A program made the translations under genes and the position numbers. The notes beneath the pieces are model-generated. The model was not told the origin of the DNA and searched no databases. It saw only the letters and a program-made list of their open reading frames with translations. From contig NZ_CP136925.1 of assembly GCF_037126245.1 (NCBI RefSeq), forward strand, positions 3,021,203 through 3,085,202: 64,000 nucleotides of DNA, given 5' to 3'. Each line of letters opens with the position of its first letter. The stretch's first letter is position 1. Origin of the DNA: Mangrovimonas cancribranchiae. Its GTDB lineage: Bacteria > Bacteroidota > Bacteroidia > Flavobacteriales > Flavobacteriaceae. Positions 35,487 to 45,400 of the stretch are shown here, one piece after another.

Positions 35487-36830
35487 ATGAGAGATAAAGT
35501 AGAAGCATTTTTAGAACAGGTAAAGGTCAGAAATGGGCACGAACCTGAGTTTTTACAAGCCGTTGAGGAAGTTGCAGAAACTGTAATACCTTACATAGTA
35601 AAGCATGACATTTATTTTGGTAAAAATATTCTTTTAAGAATGGTTGAGCCAGAACGTGTTATATCTTTTAGAGTTTGTTGGGTAGACGATGCAGGAGAAA
35701 TACAAGTTAATAGAGGGTATAGAATTCAAATGAATTCTGCTATTGGGCCATATAAAGGTGGTTTAAGGTTTCATCCAACGGTTAACTTAAGTATTTTAAA
35801 GTTTTTAGCGTTCGAGCAAGTGTTTAAAAACAGTTTAACCACGCTACCAATGGGTGGCGGAAAAGGTGGTAGTGACTTTGATCCTAAAGGAAAAAGTGAT
35901 GGCGAAATAAGACGTTTTTGCCACGCCTTCATGTCGGAACTATTTAGACACATAGGTCCAAATACCGATATTCCTGCAGGAGATATAGGAGTAGGTGCTC
36001 GCGAAATAGGGTATCTATTTGGAATGTATAAAAAAATTAGAAATGAATTTACAGGAGTGCTTACAGGAAAAGGATTGTCTTGGGGAGGCTCTTTAATTAG
36101 ACCAGAAGCCACAGGTTATGGTAATGTGTATTTTGCTAACAGTATGCTAAATACAAAAGGCGATTCTTTTAATGGTAAAAATGTAGTGATTTCTGGTTCT
36201 GGTAATGTAGCGCAGTTTGCTGCAGAGAAAGTTATTCAATTAGGAGGAGTCGTTTTAACCATGTCAGATTCATCAGGATTTATTTATGACAAGGATGGTA
36301 TTGATGAGGAGAAACTTGCACATATCATGTACCTTAAAAATGATAAAAGAGCTAGAATACATGAGTATTTAGAAAAATATCCAAATGCCGAATTCCACAA
36401 AGGAGAAACGCCTTGGGGTGTTAAGTGTGATATAGCACTTCCTTGTGCAACACAAAACGAATTACACGAAGAAGATGCAAAAAAATTAGTAGAAAATGGA
36501 TGTATATGTGTTAGTGAAGGTGCTAATATGCCATCTACAAAAGGCGCTATAGAAGTGTTCCATAATGCCAAAATATTTTTTGCGCCAGGAAAAGCATCAA
36601 ATGCTGGTGGTGTAGCAACTTCAGGTCTTGAAATGACTCAAAATTCATTGCGCTTTAACTGGACAAGAGAAGAAGTAGATAAAAAATTACAAGAAATTAT
36701 GGAAGATATTCATAAATCTTGTATTGACTTTGGTACAGAAGAAGATGGTTATGTAAACTATGTAAAAGGAGCCAATATAGCAGGATTTGTAAAAGTAGCA
36801 GATGCTATGTTAGCACAAGGCGTTATATAA
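35487..36830 (+). CDS. gdhA: NADP-type glutamate dehydrogenase
   Basis: A 447-residue cytoplasmic enzyme aminating 2-oxoglutarate to glutamate. The substrate-site region PMGGGKGGSDFDPKGKSDGEIRRFCHAFM, DIPAGDIGVGAREIGYLFG, the nucleotide-binding VVISGSGNVAQFAAEK and SEGANMPSTKGAIEVF ... APGKASNAGGVATSGLEMTQNS are all present. Length is typical of the bacterial hexameric NADP class. Own promoter and terminator. Confidence 0.97.
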   Translation: MRDKVEAFLEQVKVRNGHEPEFLQAVEEVAETVIPYIVKHDIYFGKNILLRMVEPERVISFRVCWVDDAGEIQVNRGYRIQMNSAIGPYKGGLRFHPTVNLSILKFLAFEQVFKNSLTTLPMGGGKGGSDFDPKGKSDGEIRRFCHAFMSELFRHIGPNTDIPAGDIGVGAREIGYLFGMYKKIRNEFTGVLTGKGLSWGGSLIRPEATGYGNVYFANSMLNTKGDSFNGKNVVISGSGNVAQFAAEKVIQLGGVVLTMSDSSGFIYDKDGIDEEKLAHIMYLKNDKRARIHEYLEKYPNAEFHKGETPWGVKCDIALPCATQNELHEEDAKKLVENGCICVSEGANMPSTKGAIEVFHNAKIFFAPGKASNAGGVATSGLEMTQNSLRFNWTREEVDKKLQEIMEDIHKSCIDFGTEEDGYVNYVKGANIAGFVKVADAMLAQGVI

Positions 36831-36854
36831 CCTAATAATTACAATAATTTTTTT

Positions 36855-36886
36855 TAAAAAGCTTCCTTTTAAAAGGAGGCTTTTTT
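36855..36886 (+). terminator. Rho-independent terminator after gdhA
   Basis: AAAAAGCTTCCTTTT pairs with AAAAGGAGGCTTTTTT (one T-G wobble). Confidence 0.85.
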
Positions 36887-36929
36887 ATTATATCTATATG
36901 TTTTTAATATAAAACTCGTTATATATAAA

Positions 36930-36937
36930 TATATTTG
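36930..36937 (+). promoter_or_regulatory. -7 promoter element TATATTTG of porZ
   Basis: It matches TAnnTTTG, 16 bases upstream of the porZ start. Confidence 0.6.
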
Positions 36938-36953
36938 AACTTTTAAGTAGGCT

Positions 36954-39299
36954 ATGAAACGTAAAATTCTAGTAATTGTTATAACACTTTTCGCAACATT
37001 AATGCAGTCTCAAGACTATTCTGCACTTTGGGAAGGGCATTATTCATATTTAAATATTAAAGATACTTCTAGAAGCGAAAATAAAATTTATGCAGCAGCT
37101 GAAAACGCTATTTTTACTTATGATGTTAATACGTTTGAAATTGAAAAAATATCGACTATAAATGGACTTTCAGGAGAAAACATTTCTACAATTCACTACA
37201 GTCAAAATTATGGACTGTTATTAATCGGTTACGATAATGGCTTGATAGAAATTGTTATCGATGGAGAGGTAAATGTTTTAACGGTAGTAGATATTTTAGA
37301 TAAACCTACAATACCACCTACAAATAAGCGTATTAATCATTTTAATGAGTACAATGGAGTTGTTTATATTGCTACCGATTTTGGAATATCGGTTTACGAT
37401 TTAGCTCGTTTAGAATTTGGAGACACCTATTACATAGGCAACAATGGCGCTCAAATACGTGTAGAACAAACCACTGTCCATGACGATTATATTTATGCGG
37501 CATGTTTTGATGGTAATGGCCTTAAACAAGCCTTAGTTGCGAGCGATAATTTAATAGATTCTCAAGAATGGAGTATGATTGCTGGAGGAAATTTTGTAAG
37601 CGTACAAGAACATTTAGATAATGTATTTGCGATAAGAGGAAATAGAAGAGTATATAGAATTGAAAACGGAACTTTAAATCAGTTAACCATTTTAAACGCC
37701 CCTATTTTAGATGTCAAATCAAACGATGATTATTTCTTAATAACAACCCAAAATGATGTGTATGTTTACGATGTAAACTTCAATTTAATACTTAACGCAA
37801 CATTTAACGAAGAGTTAAATACAAGTTTTACATCAGCAAGTTTTCATTCAGGGTTTTTATATATAGGAACAGAAAATCACGGTATTTTAAAAACAGCTTT
37901 AATTGATGGCGTTATCTTTGAAGAAATCCATCCTGATGGCCCACTATTAAATAACTCCTTTGCAATAGAAGCTTCAGCGAATAACCTTTGGGTAACTTTT
38001 GGCGATTATACACTAACTTATCTTCCCTCTCCTTTAAGAAATAGAGGTATAAGTCATTTAACAGGAGATGATTGGGTAAACATTCCTTCTAATAGTGTTT
38101 TAGGAGCAAGAAACCTTAACAAAATAGCAGTAAACCCTTTTAATAACAACCAAGCTTATATAAGTTCGTTTCATGATGGATTATTAGAAGTAGTAAACAA
38201 CTCGCCAACTGTTTTATTTAATGAAGACAATAGTGGTTTGGAGTCTTTAGTTATAGAGTCTTCTCCTAATTATAAAAGTATTCGCGTAAGTGCATCAAAG
38301 TTTGATTCTAATGGTGTATTATGGACAATGACAGGACGTGTTGCAAGACCTTTAAAATCTTATGACCCAACAACCGGTCAATGGCAAGGCTACGACTTTA
38401 CCGAACTAATCCCAGATGCTTTAGGTGGAGAATGGGGATATAGCGATATAGAAATAGATAATAATGGAACGAAATGGATAGGCGGATATAATTATGGATT
38501 AATAGGATTTAATAATAATAATGGGGTACAATTAAAAAGTTTAAACTCTGAAGAGGATAACATGTCTAATGCGTTTGTAACAAGTTTAGCGTTAGATAAC
38601 AATAATCGTATTTGGGTAGGAACGTTTAGTGGGTTAAGAGTGCTTTACAATACCAGTAATTTTTTTAATGAAGATGTTCAAGTAGAAGAGATTATAATTC
38701 TTGATGCTAATGGGCAACCTGCAGAGCTATTATACCAACAAGCTATTTCCGATATTGAAGTTGATGGCGCCAATAACAAATGGGTAGGCGTTACAGGTTC
38801 GGGGTTGTTTTACTTTTCTCCAGATGGACAAGAAACCATTTTTCACTTCACAAAAGATAACTCTCCATTGCCATCAAACAATGTTATTGATGTTTCTATA
38901 GATGATACTAGCGGTAAAGTGTATATCGCTACCGACAAAGGTTTGTTAGCTTATGGGTCTGGAAGCTCTGGCACCGAAGAAGATTTTGAAGAAGCGTTTG
39001 TTTACCCTAATCCTATAAGGCCAGATTTTAATATGGCAGAAAAGAAAGTAAAGCTTAGAGGGTTGCCAGAAAATGTTAATATAAAAATTACCGATATAGA
39101 GGGTAATCTGGTAGCCGAAGCCCAATCAAATGTTAATTTAAGATACAAAGGCTACCATTTAGAAATTGATGGCGGCTCTGCTTTTTGGGATGGGAAAAAT
39201 TTAGCAAATAACACCGTTGCATCAGGGGTGTATTTAGTCATGTTAACCGATTTAGACTCTCTAGAAACAAAAGTCTTAAAATTAATGGTAATTAGATAA
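36954..39299 (+). CDS. porZ: Type IX secretion system surface protein PorZ
   Basis: A 781-residue exported protein: signal peptide (1-19), two beta-propeller domains with repeated I-x-x-A-T-D-x-G or WVGTFSGLRVLYN-type blades (residues 20-680), and a C-terminal domain resembling a T9SS sorting signal (YPNPIRPDF ... VKLRGLPENVNIKITDIEGNLV ... SGVYLVMLTD). PorZ is part of the surface complex that attaches T9SS cargo to anionic LPS. The call rests on architecture, length and the adjacent recO, an arrangement I recall from related bacteria. The stop overlaps the recO start (TAATG). Confidence 0.85.
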   Translation: MKRKILVIVITLFATLMQSQDYSALWEGHYSYLNIKDTSRSENKIYAAAENAIFTYDVNTFEIEKISTINGLSGENISTIHYSQNYGLLLIGYDNGLIEIVIDGEVNVLTVVDILDKPTIPPTNKRINHFNEYNGVVYIATDFGISVYDLARLEFGDTYYIGNNGAQIRVEQTTVHDDYIYAACFDGNGLKQALVASDNLIDSQEWSMIAGGNFVSVQEHLDNVFAIRGNRRVYRIENGTLNQLTILNAPILDVKSNDDYFLITTQNDVYVYDVNFNLILNATFNEELNTSFTSASFHSGFLYIGTENHGILKTALIDGVIFEEIHPDGPLLNNSFAIEASANNLWVTFGDYTLTYLPSPLRNRGISHLTGDDWVNIPSNSVLGARNLNKIAVNPFNNNQAYISSFHDGLLEVVNNSPTVLFNEDNSGLESLVIESSPNYKSIRVSASKFDSNGVLWTMTGRVARPLKSYDPTTGQWQGYDFTELIPDALGGEWGYSDIEIDNNGTKWIGGYNYGLIGFNNNNGVQLKSLNSEEDNMSNAFVTSLALDNNNRIWVGTFSGLRVLYNTSNFFNEDVQVEEIIILDANGQPAELLYQQAISDIEVDGANNKWVGVTGSGLFYFSPDGQETIFHFTKDNSPLPSNNVIDVSIDDTSGKVYIATDKGLLAYGSGSSGTEEDFEEAFVYPNPIRPDFNMAEKKVKLRGLPENVNIKITDIEGNLVAEAQSNVNLRYKGYHLEIDGGSAFWDGKNLANNTVASGVYLVMLTDLDSLETKVLKLMVIR

Positions 39300-40015
39300 T
39301 GCAAGCCTCTACTCGTGCCATTGTTTTATCAAAAATTAAATACAGAGATAGCGATTTAATTGTAAAATGCTATACCGAAACATTTGGAACAGTAAATTAT
39401 ATTATAAGAGGCGTTTTTAAATCTAGAAAAGGACATCAAAAAGCCGCTTATTTCCAGTTATTGTCTCAGCTAAACCTGGAAGTTGTTCATAAAAACACCT
39501 CATCTTTACAGTCTGTAAAAGACATGAAAGTAGATCATGTTTATTCCAGCATTCATACCAATGTGTTAAAAAGCTCTATTGTCATGTTTCTTTCCGAAAT
39601 TTTAAGCCAAGTTCTTAAAGAAGAAGAAAAAAACGCAACATTATACAGTTTTATAGAACATGCAATGTTATGGTTGGATACAGAACATAAATTTTCAAAC
39701 TTTCATTTATTTTTCTTATTAAAACTAACCAAGCATTTAGGGTTTTATCCAGATACCTCAAACTTGTCTGCTAATTACTTTAATTTAGTAGAAGGCGAAT
39801 TTCAAAACAATCCTAATAAATTTGCTGTTTCTGGAAATAATTTAATGATTTTAAAATCTATGTTAGGCATAGGTTTTGAGGGATTAAATAATATAAAAAT
39901 GGATGCTTTACAAAGACAAAACTTTTTAAATGTCCTTTTAATGTATTACGAATTACACATAGAAGGCTTTAAAAAACCAAAATCTTTAAGTGTATTACAC
40001 CAAGTATTTAACTAA
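39299..40015 (+). CDS. recO: DNA repair protein RecO
   Basis: A 238-residue cytoplasmic protein loading RecA on SSB-coated DNA with RecFR. N-terminal OB fold (ASTRAIVLSKIKYRDSDLIVKCYTETFGTVNYIIRGVFKSRKGHQKAAYFQLLSQLNL) and helical C-terminus. The zinc-binding cysteines of some RecO proteins are absent. Starts on the last base of porZ, implying coupled translation. Confidence 0.93.
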   Translation: MQASTRAIVLSKIKYRDSDLIVKCYTETFGTVNYIIRGVFKSRKGHQKAAYFQLLSQLNLEVVHKNTSSLQSVKDMKVDHVYSSIHTNVLKSSIVMFLSEILSQVLKEEEKNATLYSFIEHAMLWLDTEHKFSNFHLFFLLKLTKHLGFYPDTSNLSANYFNLVEGEFQNNPNKFAVSGNNLMILKSMLGIGFEGLNNIKMDALQRQNFLNVLLMYYELHIEGFKKPKSLSVLHQVFN

Positions 40016-40023
40016 CAAACCCT

Positions 40024-42429
40024 ATGAAATATTTTTGGACACTAGTTTTTTTTCTAATTGTTGGTGTTGCGTTTTCTCAACAAATTAAAGTATTAGATAA
40101 AGTCACCAAACAACCTATTCCAGGAGTAACTATTTATAATACATTAAAAAACATCTCTACAATTACTAATTTTGATGGTGAAGCTAATATTTCAGAGTTT
40201 TTAGAAAACGATAACATCATATTTAACCATATGCTTTATCAAGATTTAAGTATGAAAAAATCGCAGATAGGAAGCATTGTTTACCTAACACCTACGGTGG
40301 AAGGTCTTGATGAAGTGTTTATAGCTGCGTCTAAATTTGAGCAAAAGAAAAAAGACATTCCTCAAAAAATAATAAGTATTCATAAAGAAGATATAGCATT
40401 TAACGCACCACAAACTAGTGCCGATTTATTAGAAAACACAGGAGCTGTTTATGTGCAAAAAAGTCAATTAGGTGGTGGCAGCCCCATGATAAGAGGATTC
40501 TCAACAAACAGACTTCTTATAACAGTAGATGGTGTGCGTATGAACAATGCCATTTTTAGAAGCGGAAATTTACAAAACGTTATTTCTATCGATCCTTTTT
40601 CTGTAGCACGAACAGAAATTAGTCTTGGTGCGGGATCGGTTGTTTATGGTAGCGACGCTGTTGGTGGCGTTATGGGGTTTTACACTAAAAAGCCCCAATT
40701 GTCTTATACCAATACTCTTAAATTAGAGGTAAATACTACAGCGCGATATGCCACAGCAAATCAAGAAAAAACAGGCCATTTTGATGTTAATTTTGGCTTT
40801 AAAAAATGGGCATTTTTAACCAGTGTAAGTTATAGTGATTTTGATGATTTACGAATGGGAAGCCATGGCCCAAAAGATTATTTAAGACCCGAATATGTGG
40901 TGCAAGATCATACCGGAAATGATTATATAAAGCACAACGATAACCCAAAAGTACAAAAACCAACAGGCTACAATCAAACACATGTCGTGCAAAAGGTGGC
41001 ATTTCAACCAAACAATAACGTAACTTTTGATTTAGGGTTGCATTTTTCCGAAACATCGAATTACCCAAGATATGATAGATTAATTCGTTATCGTGGTGAA
41101 AATTTACGATCTGCAGAATGGTATTATGGCCCTCAAAAATGGTTTATGGGAAATCTTCAATTTACTAAATTAAGTAGCCGTTCAAATTTATACGATAAAG
41201 TGCAAACCACTTTAGCTTATCAAAGTTTTACAGAAAGTAGGCATGACAGGGATTATCAGTCATCAATAAAAAACATACGAGAAGAACAAGTTGATGCGCT
41301 TTCGTTTAATGCCGATTTTGAAAAACTACTTTCTCAAAAAACCGAGTTGTTCTATGGTGCTGAATATGTATTTAATAAAGTAAGCTCCAAAGGAAAAGAG
41401 CAAAATATTGTAAATGGAATAACTAACAATACTGTATCTAGATATCCGGACAATTCAAATTGGCAATCGGCAGCAGCTTATCTAAACTTGAAGTACAAAC
41501 CACGCGAGCAATTTATTTTACAATCGGGGCTTCGTTATAATTATATAAGTACGTATGCCGACTTTTCCGATAATAATACCTTTTTAAACTTACCTTTTAA
41601 CGACACAAAAATCAATTCTGATGCGTTAACAGGTTCTTTGGGAGTTAGTTGGATTCCTAATGAAGTTATGCGATGGAAAATCCATACATCAACAGCCTTT
41701 CGAGCACCTAATATAGATGATGTAGGTAAGGTTTTCGATTCAGAACCGGGCTCTGTAGTGGTGCCAAACAACCATTTAAAACCAGAATATGCTTATAATG
41801 CTGAAATAGGTCTTGGACTTAATTTTAATCAAATATTTTTAATAGATCTGGCCACTTATTATACCTATTTAGATAATGCGCTTGTACGTAGAGATTATAG
41901 TTTAAACGGCGAATCACAAATTATGTATGATGGGGAGTTAAGTAATATTCAAGCGATTCAAAATGGGTCTCATGCTAATATTTATGGGTTTGAAATGGGG
42001 CTTCAATTACATATTAGCAATCAATTAAAATTAACATCCCAATATAATGTTATAGGAGGTAATGAAGATGATAATGGCAAAGACGTTCCTGTAAGACATG
42101 TAGTGCCACAATTTGGGAATACTCATGTTATCTGGGAAAATAAAAAACTTAAAGTTGATTTTTATGCAAATTATAATGGCGAATTATCGCATAATCAATT
42201 AGCACTTTCAGAACAAGGTAAAGCTTATATGTATGCGTTAGATGCTAATGGTAATCCTTATGCACCGTCATGGTATACGGTTAACCTTAAAACGAAATAT
42301 AACTTGTCGCCATCTACAACAATTATAGCAGGTTTAGAGAATATTACCGACCAGCGTTATAAAACGTATTCTTCTGGAATAGCTTCTGCTGGGAGAAATT
42401 TTTTAGTATCCCTAACGTATAGTTTATAA
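40024..42429 (+). CDS. TonB-dependent receptor with N-terminal carboxypeptidase-like domain
   Basis: An 801-residue outer-membrane receptor. Signal peptide (1-18), a CarboxypepD_reg-like beta sandwich (about 20-100: IKVLDKVTKQPIPGVTIYNTLKNISTITNFDGEANISEF), a plug (about 115-225: DLLENTGAVYVQKSQLGGGSPMIRGFSTNRLLITVDGVRMNNAIF; VVYGSDAVGGVMGFYTKK) and a barrel ending FLVSLTYSL. The plug style resembles heme/hemoglobin receptors, but the substrate is not assigned. It starts eight bases after recO and shares the porZ-recO transcript. Confidence 0.9.
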   Translation: MKYFWTLVFFLIVGVAFSQQIKVLDKVTKQPIPGVTIYNTLKNISTITNFDGEANISEFLENDNIIFNHMLYQDLSMKKSQIGSIVYLTPTVEGLDEVFIAASKFEQKKKDIPQKIISIHKEDIAFNAPQTSADLLENTGAVYVQKSQLGGGSPMIRGFSTNRLLITVDGVRMNNAIFRSGNLQNVISIDPFSVARTEISLGAGSVVYGSDAVGGVMGFYTKKPQLSYTNTLKLEVNTTARYATANQEKTGHFDVNFGFKKWAFLTSVSYSDFDDLRMGSHGPKDYLRPEYVVQDHTGNDYIKHNDNPKVQKPTGYNQTHVVQKVAFQPNNNVTFDLGLHFSETSNYPRYDRLIRYRGENLRSAEWYYGPQKWFMGNLQFTKLSSRSNLYDKVQTTLAYQSFTESRHDRDYQSSIKNIREEQVDALSFNADFEKLLSQKTELFYGAEYVFNKVSSKGKEQNIVNGITNNTVSRYPDNSNWQSAAAYLNLKYKPREQFILQSGLRYNYISTYADFSDNNTFLNLPFNDTKINSDALTGSLGVSWIPNEVMRWKIHTSTAFRAPNIDDVGKVFDSEPGSVVVPNNHLKPEYAYNAEIGLGLNFNQIFLIDLATYYTYLDNALVRRDYSLNGESQIMYDGELSNIQAIQNGSHANIYGFEMGLQLHISNQLKLTSQYNVIGGNEDDNGKDVPVRHVVPQFGNTHVIWENKKLKVDFYANYNGELSHNQLALSEQGKAYMYALDANGNPYAPSWYTVNLKTKYNLSPSTTIIAGLENITDQRYKTYSSGIASAGRNFLVSLTYSL

Positions 42430-42431
42430 CT

Positions 42432-42464
42432 AAAAAAAGCACTGTGTTCTACAGCGCTTTTTTT
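42432..42464. terminator. Bidirectional terminator between convergent genes
   Basis: AAAAAAAGCACTGT and ACAGCGCTTTTTTT pair around GTTCT with one mismatch; T-runs on both strands. Confidence 0.85.
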
Positions 42465-42482
42465 AGTCATAGTTACTTTGAC

Positions 42483-45400
42483 TTATTTCTTTATCGCTTT
42501 TTTATTAATAACTTGTCCGTTAGCCAAGGTTATTTTAGCAATGTAAGTAGCACTACTTAAGTTAGATAAGTTGTGTGTTACTTTGCTAGAGTTAGTGCCT
42601 TGTAAAGTATAAATTTGTCTTCCAAGTAAATCTAAAATTTCAATAGAGGTAATTTTATGTCTGTCATTAACCGAAAATTGTACATTGTCGTTTTGTAGCT
42701 CAATGATTGTGAGGTTGTTGTTAGACAGTAAATTCTCCTCAACAGATAAAGAGGTTTCTCTAAACACAATTTCGAAACGGTTGTTAAATTCACCATTTTC
42801 AGAAGCAAAATGATAAGGTGCATTAGTTAAATTATGGATAAAGTTTAAATCATTATCTTTTAAATAAACGGTTTGTTCGCCATCAAACATACCATCAAAA
42901 TAAGCAATGGCTATAGTGTAATTTCCTGCATTATCAAGTTCGTAACCTATTGGGAAAGTATCATCAATATGAAATGGATAACGTCCTTGTATGCTAAATT
43001 TCTCATTATTTATTAATGAATATAACTTTTGATTATCTGTTATGGCGTCATAAAGACGGTCTCTACCTGCGGTGGCATTAGCATTGTATCCTAATAATAT
43101 GCGACCTAAAGATTGATTGTCATGAATTATATCAAGCCAAATACGATGACGTTCTGTATTAGCTTGTCTGTAAAACTGAGAGTTATCAAAAGCAGTACCT
43201 CGCATATTGTTTCTAAATTCTATTTGTTCAGTGGTTGTGGCACCATCAAGCATATTTACCATAAAGCTTTGCCCGGCGGCTATTACCGTTTGTCCAGGAC
43301 CAGCACCACTACCTAAGGCATTATAAGGAATATAATCGCTAGCTGTATAGTTAGCACCAAAATCGTCATAAAATGGGTCAACAATCGCGGCATCGGGTAA
43401 TGTGCCATGCGTCCAAAGATTTACAAAACCATCTAAAACAGTAGCGTTAGTAGTATTTGTTAAAAACTCGTAAGCATCTATTGCCGATGGGTATGGGTTT
43501 CCTATTAGGTTCCAATCATCATCATCGCTTGCAGCATCATCGCCTCTAGAAACATCAACGGTGAAATACCCATTAAAAGGTACCCCGTTGTTAAAGTTTG
43601 TTTCAAAATTTAAATCAGTACTTGAACTAGGTTCACCTTGGCCATTATTTCCTCTAACAATATAACCAACACCTTGTTCCATAGTTTCGCCAACGGCCGA
43701 TACCCAGTTGCCTTGTCCACCATTAGGGTTTGTTATTGTTGGATCCCATTTATAAATGCGCGATGTAGAAGAAATATTACTAACGTTAAACCCAGAAATA
43801 GGTGAAGACCAGTAAACGTAATCTAAATTTCTTACCGATGCTAAGCGTTCCATGTTTAAAGTTCCTGTATTTACACTAAAGTCATCGCCTTGAACTAAAG
43901 ATCCATTATTTTCTATGTTAAATGTACCATTATTAATTACGGATAGGTTTACATAAACATAGTCGTCGCTAGAAGTTGTAAGTGTTCTAGAGTTATTAAT
44001 AGTTAAGTTACCGTTTGCATATAATTCTCCAGAAATGCCTGTGGTAAAATTGTTATCTAGTACGACATTAAAAAATTGCTCAGTAGTAATTGGCGGCAAT
44101 GGTGGTTGTGGATTAAAATAAATTATTTGATCTGTGGTTCCTGTAAAAATAACAGTACCATTACCTTCTTCAAATGCTAGCGTTCCTTGGTTGTTAGTCC
44201 AGTCGCCATATAAATATAGTAAACCGTCGTCCGTAGCTGTACTACCATCATCCATATTTAATAAACTTGTAGGATTGGCGTCTATTTGTAAATTACCATG
44301 AACTTCTAGAATGTTATTGACGCTTCCAGATAAGTTAACGGTATGACCATCAATAGTTAAGTTATTACAACGGGCAATGTCGTTAAATTCATCTGAGTAA
44401 TCAGCAGTATAATCAATAGTTGCTATATTGGAAGCTGAATCATCAACGGTAACATTAGTGGCATTTTTTGGTACAGCCAAACCTTCCCAATTAGCACAGT
44501 TAAACCAGTTAGTGTCTACATCGCCAACCCATTGTCCTGCAGGGTTGCTTGGGCTTATGGTAAATGTTTTTCCGGCACTTGAAGCGGAGTTATCTGTTGG
44601 GTCGAAATTATATGAACCTAGAGTCCAGTTACCAGCAACATCCGAGACATTATTTACAATGGTTCTTATGGTTGCTAGGCCATGCTCTTTATCGTTTTCA
44701 TAATACCCTCTAATATCATATTCGCTTTCAACGTTAAAACAGCGTAATTCTGCAGGTAAACGTGATTCTCGATTCGTGCTACTACAAGCACTTGTTAAAG
44801 GTACCCAAGGTGTATCTATAGTAATACCGTGTAATAATACTCCAGAAAAGTAATAATTTGCTTCGTTGGCATCTATAGTACCATCTGAAATAAAATCACC
44901 TTGCATAAGGTATAATTGGTCAGCTCCACTTGTGGAGATATTTGCATATTGAAAAGGTTCAGACCTTATAACATTGGCACTGAAATCAGAGGTTCTAGTT
45001 GTTGTGGTTATACCTTCGGTTACACTAGCAGAAACAATAAAACTGTCGGACAATTCTACTTCAAAGCGGAGTACAGATCCAGCAGGAATAACAGAGGTTC
45101 CTGTGTAGGTTATTTTAGTTTCGAATGGCTCAGCTCCAGGATCATCACTTCCTCCTCCCCATTTTTGGGTTCTAACATTAGCTGGCGCACCAGCTTCATA
45201 ACGTGAATTTACTAAAGAGAATTCTGTGCCAGCGGTAATGTCAACCAGAGTGGCAATTAAAAACTCATCGTTAGATCCAGATATAGAGCCATCATAGCCT
45301 ACAAAAATAAGTTCTCCAGGGTTGAATATTGTTGACGTAGTTACCGATACTGTTGCCGAATTAGACGTTGTGCTTCCGCAGATATTGGTTACAATCACTT

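Noticed and set aside
40799..41068. Antisense frame in the TonB receptor
   Set aside because: No domain, no promoter; the sense gene has clear plug and barrel motifs.
44428..45206. Open frames antisense to the large T9SS cargo gene
   Set aside because: They lie wholly within a long well-supported gene, lack recognisable domains and have biased composition typical of shadow frames.
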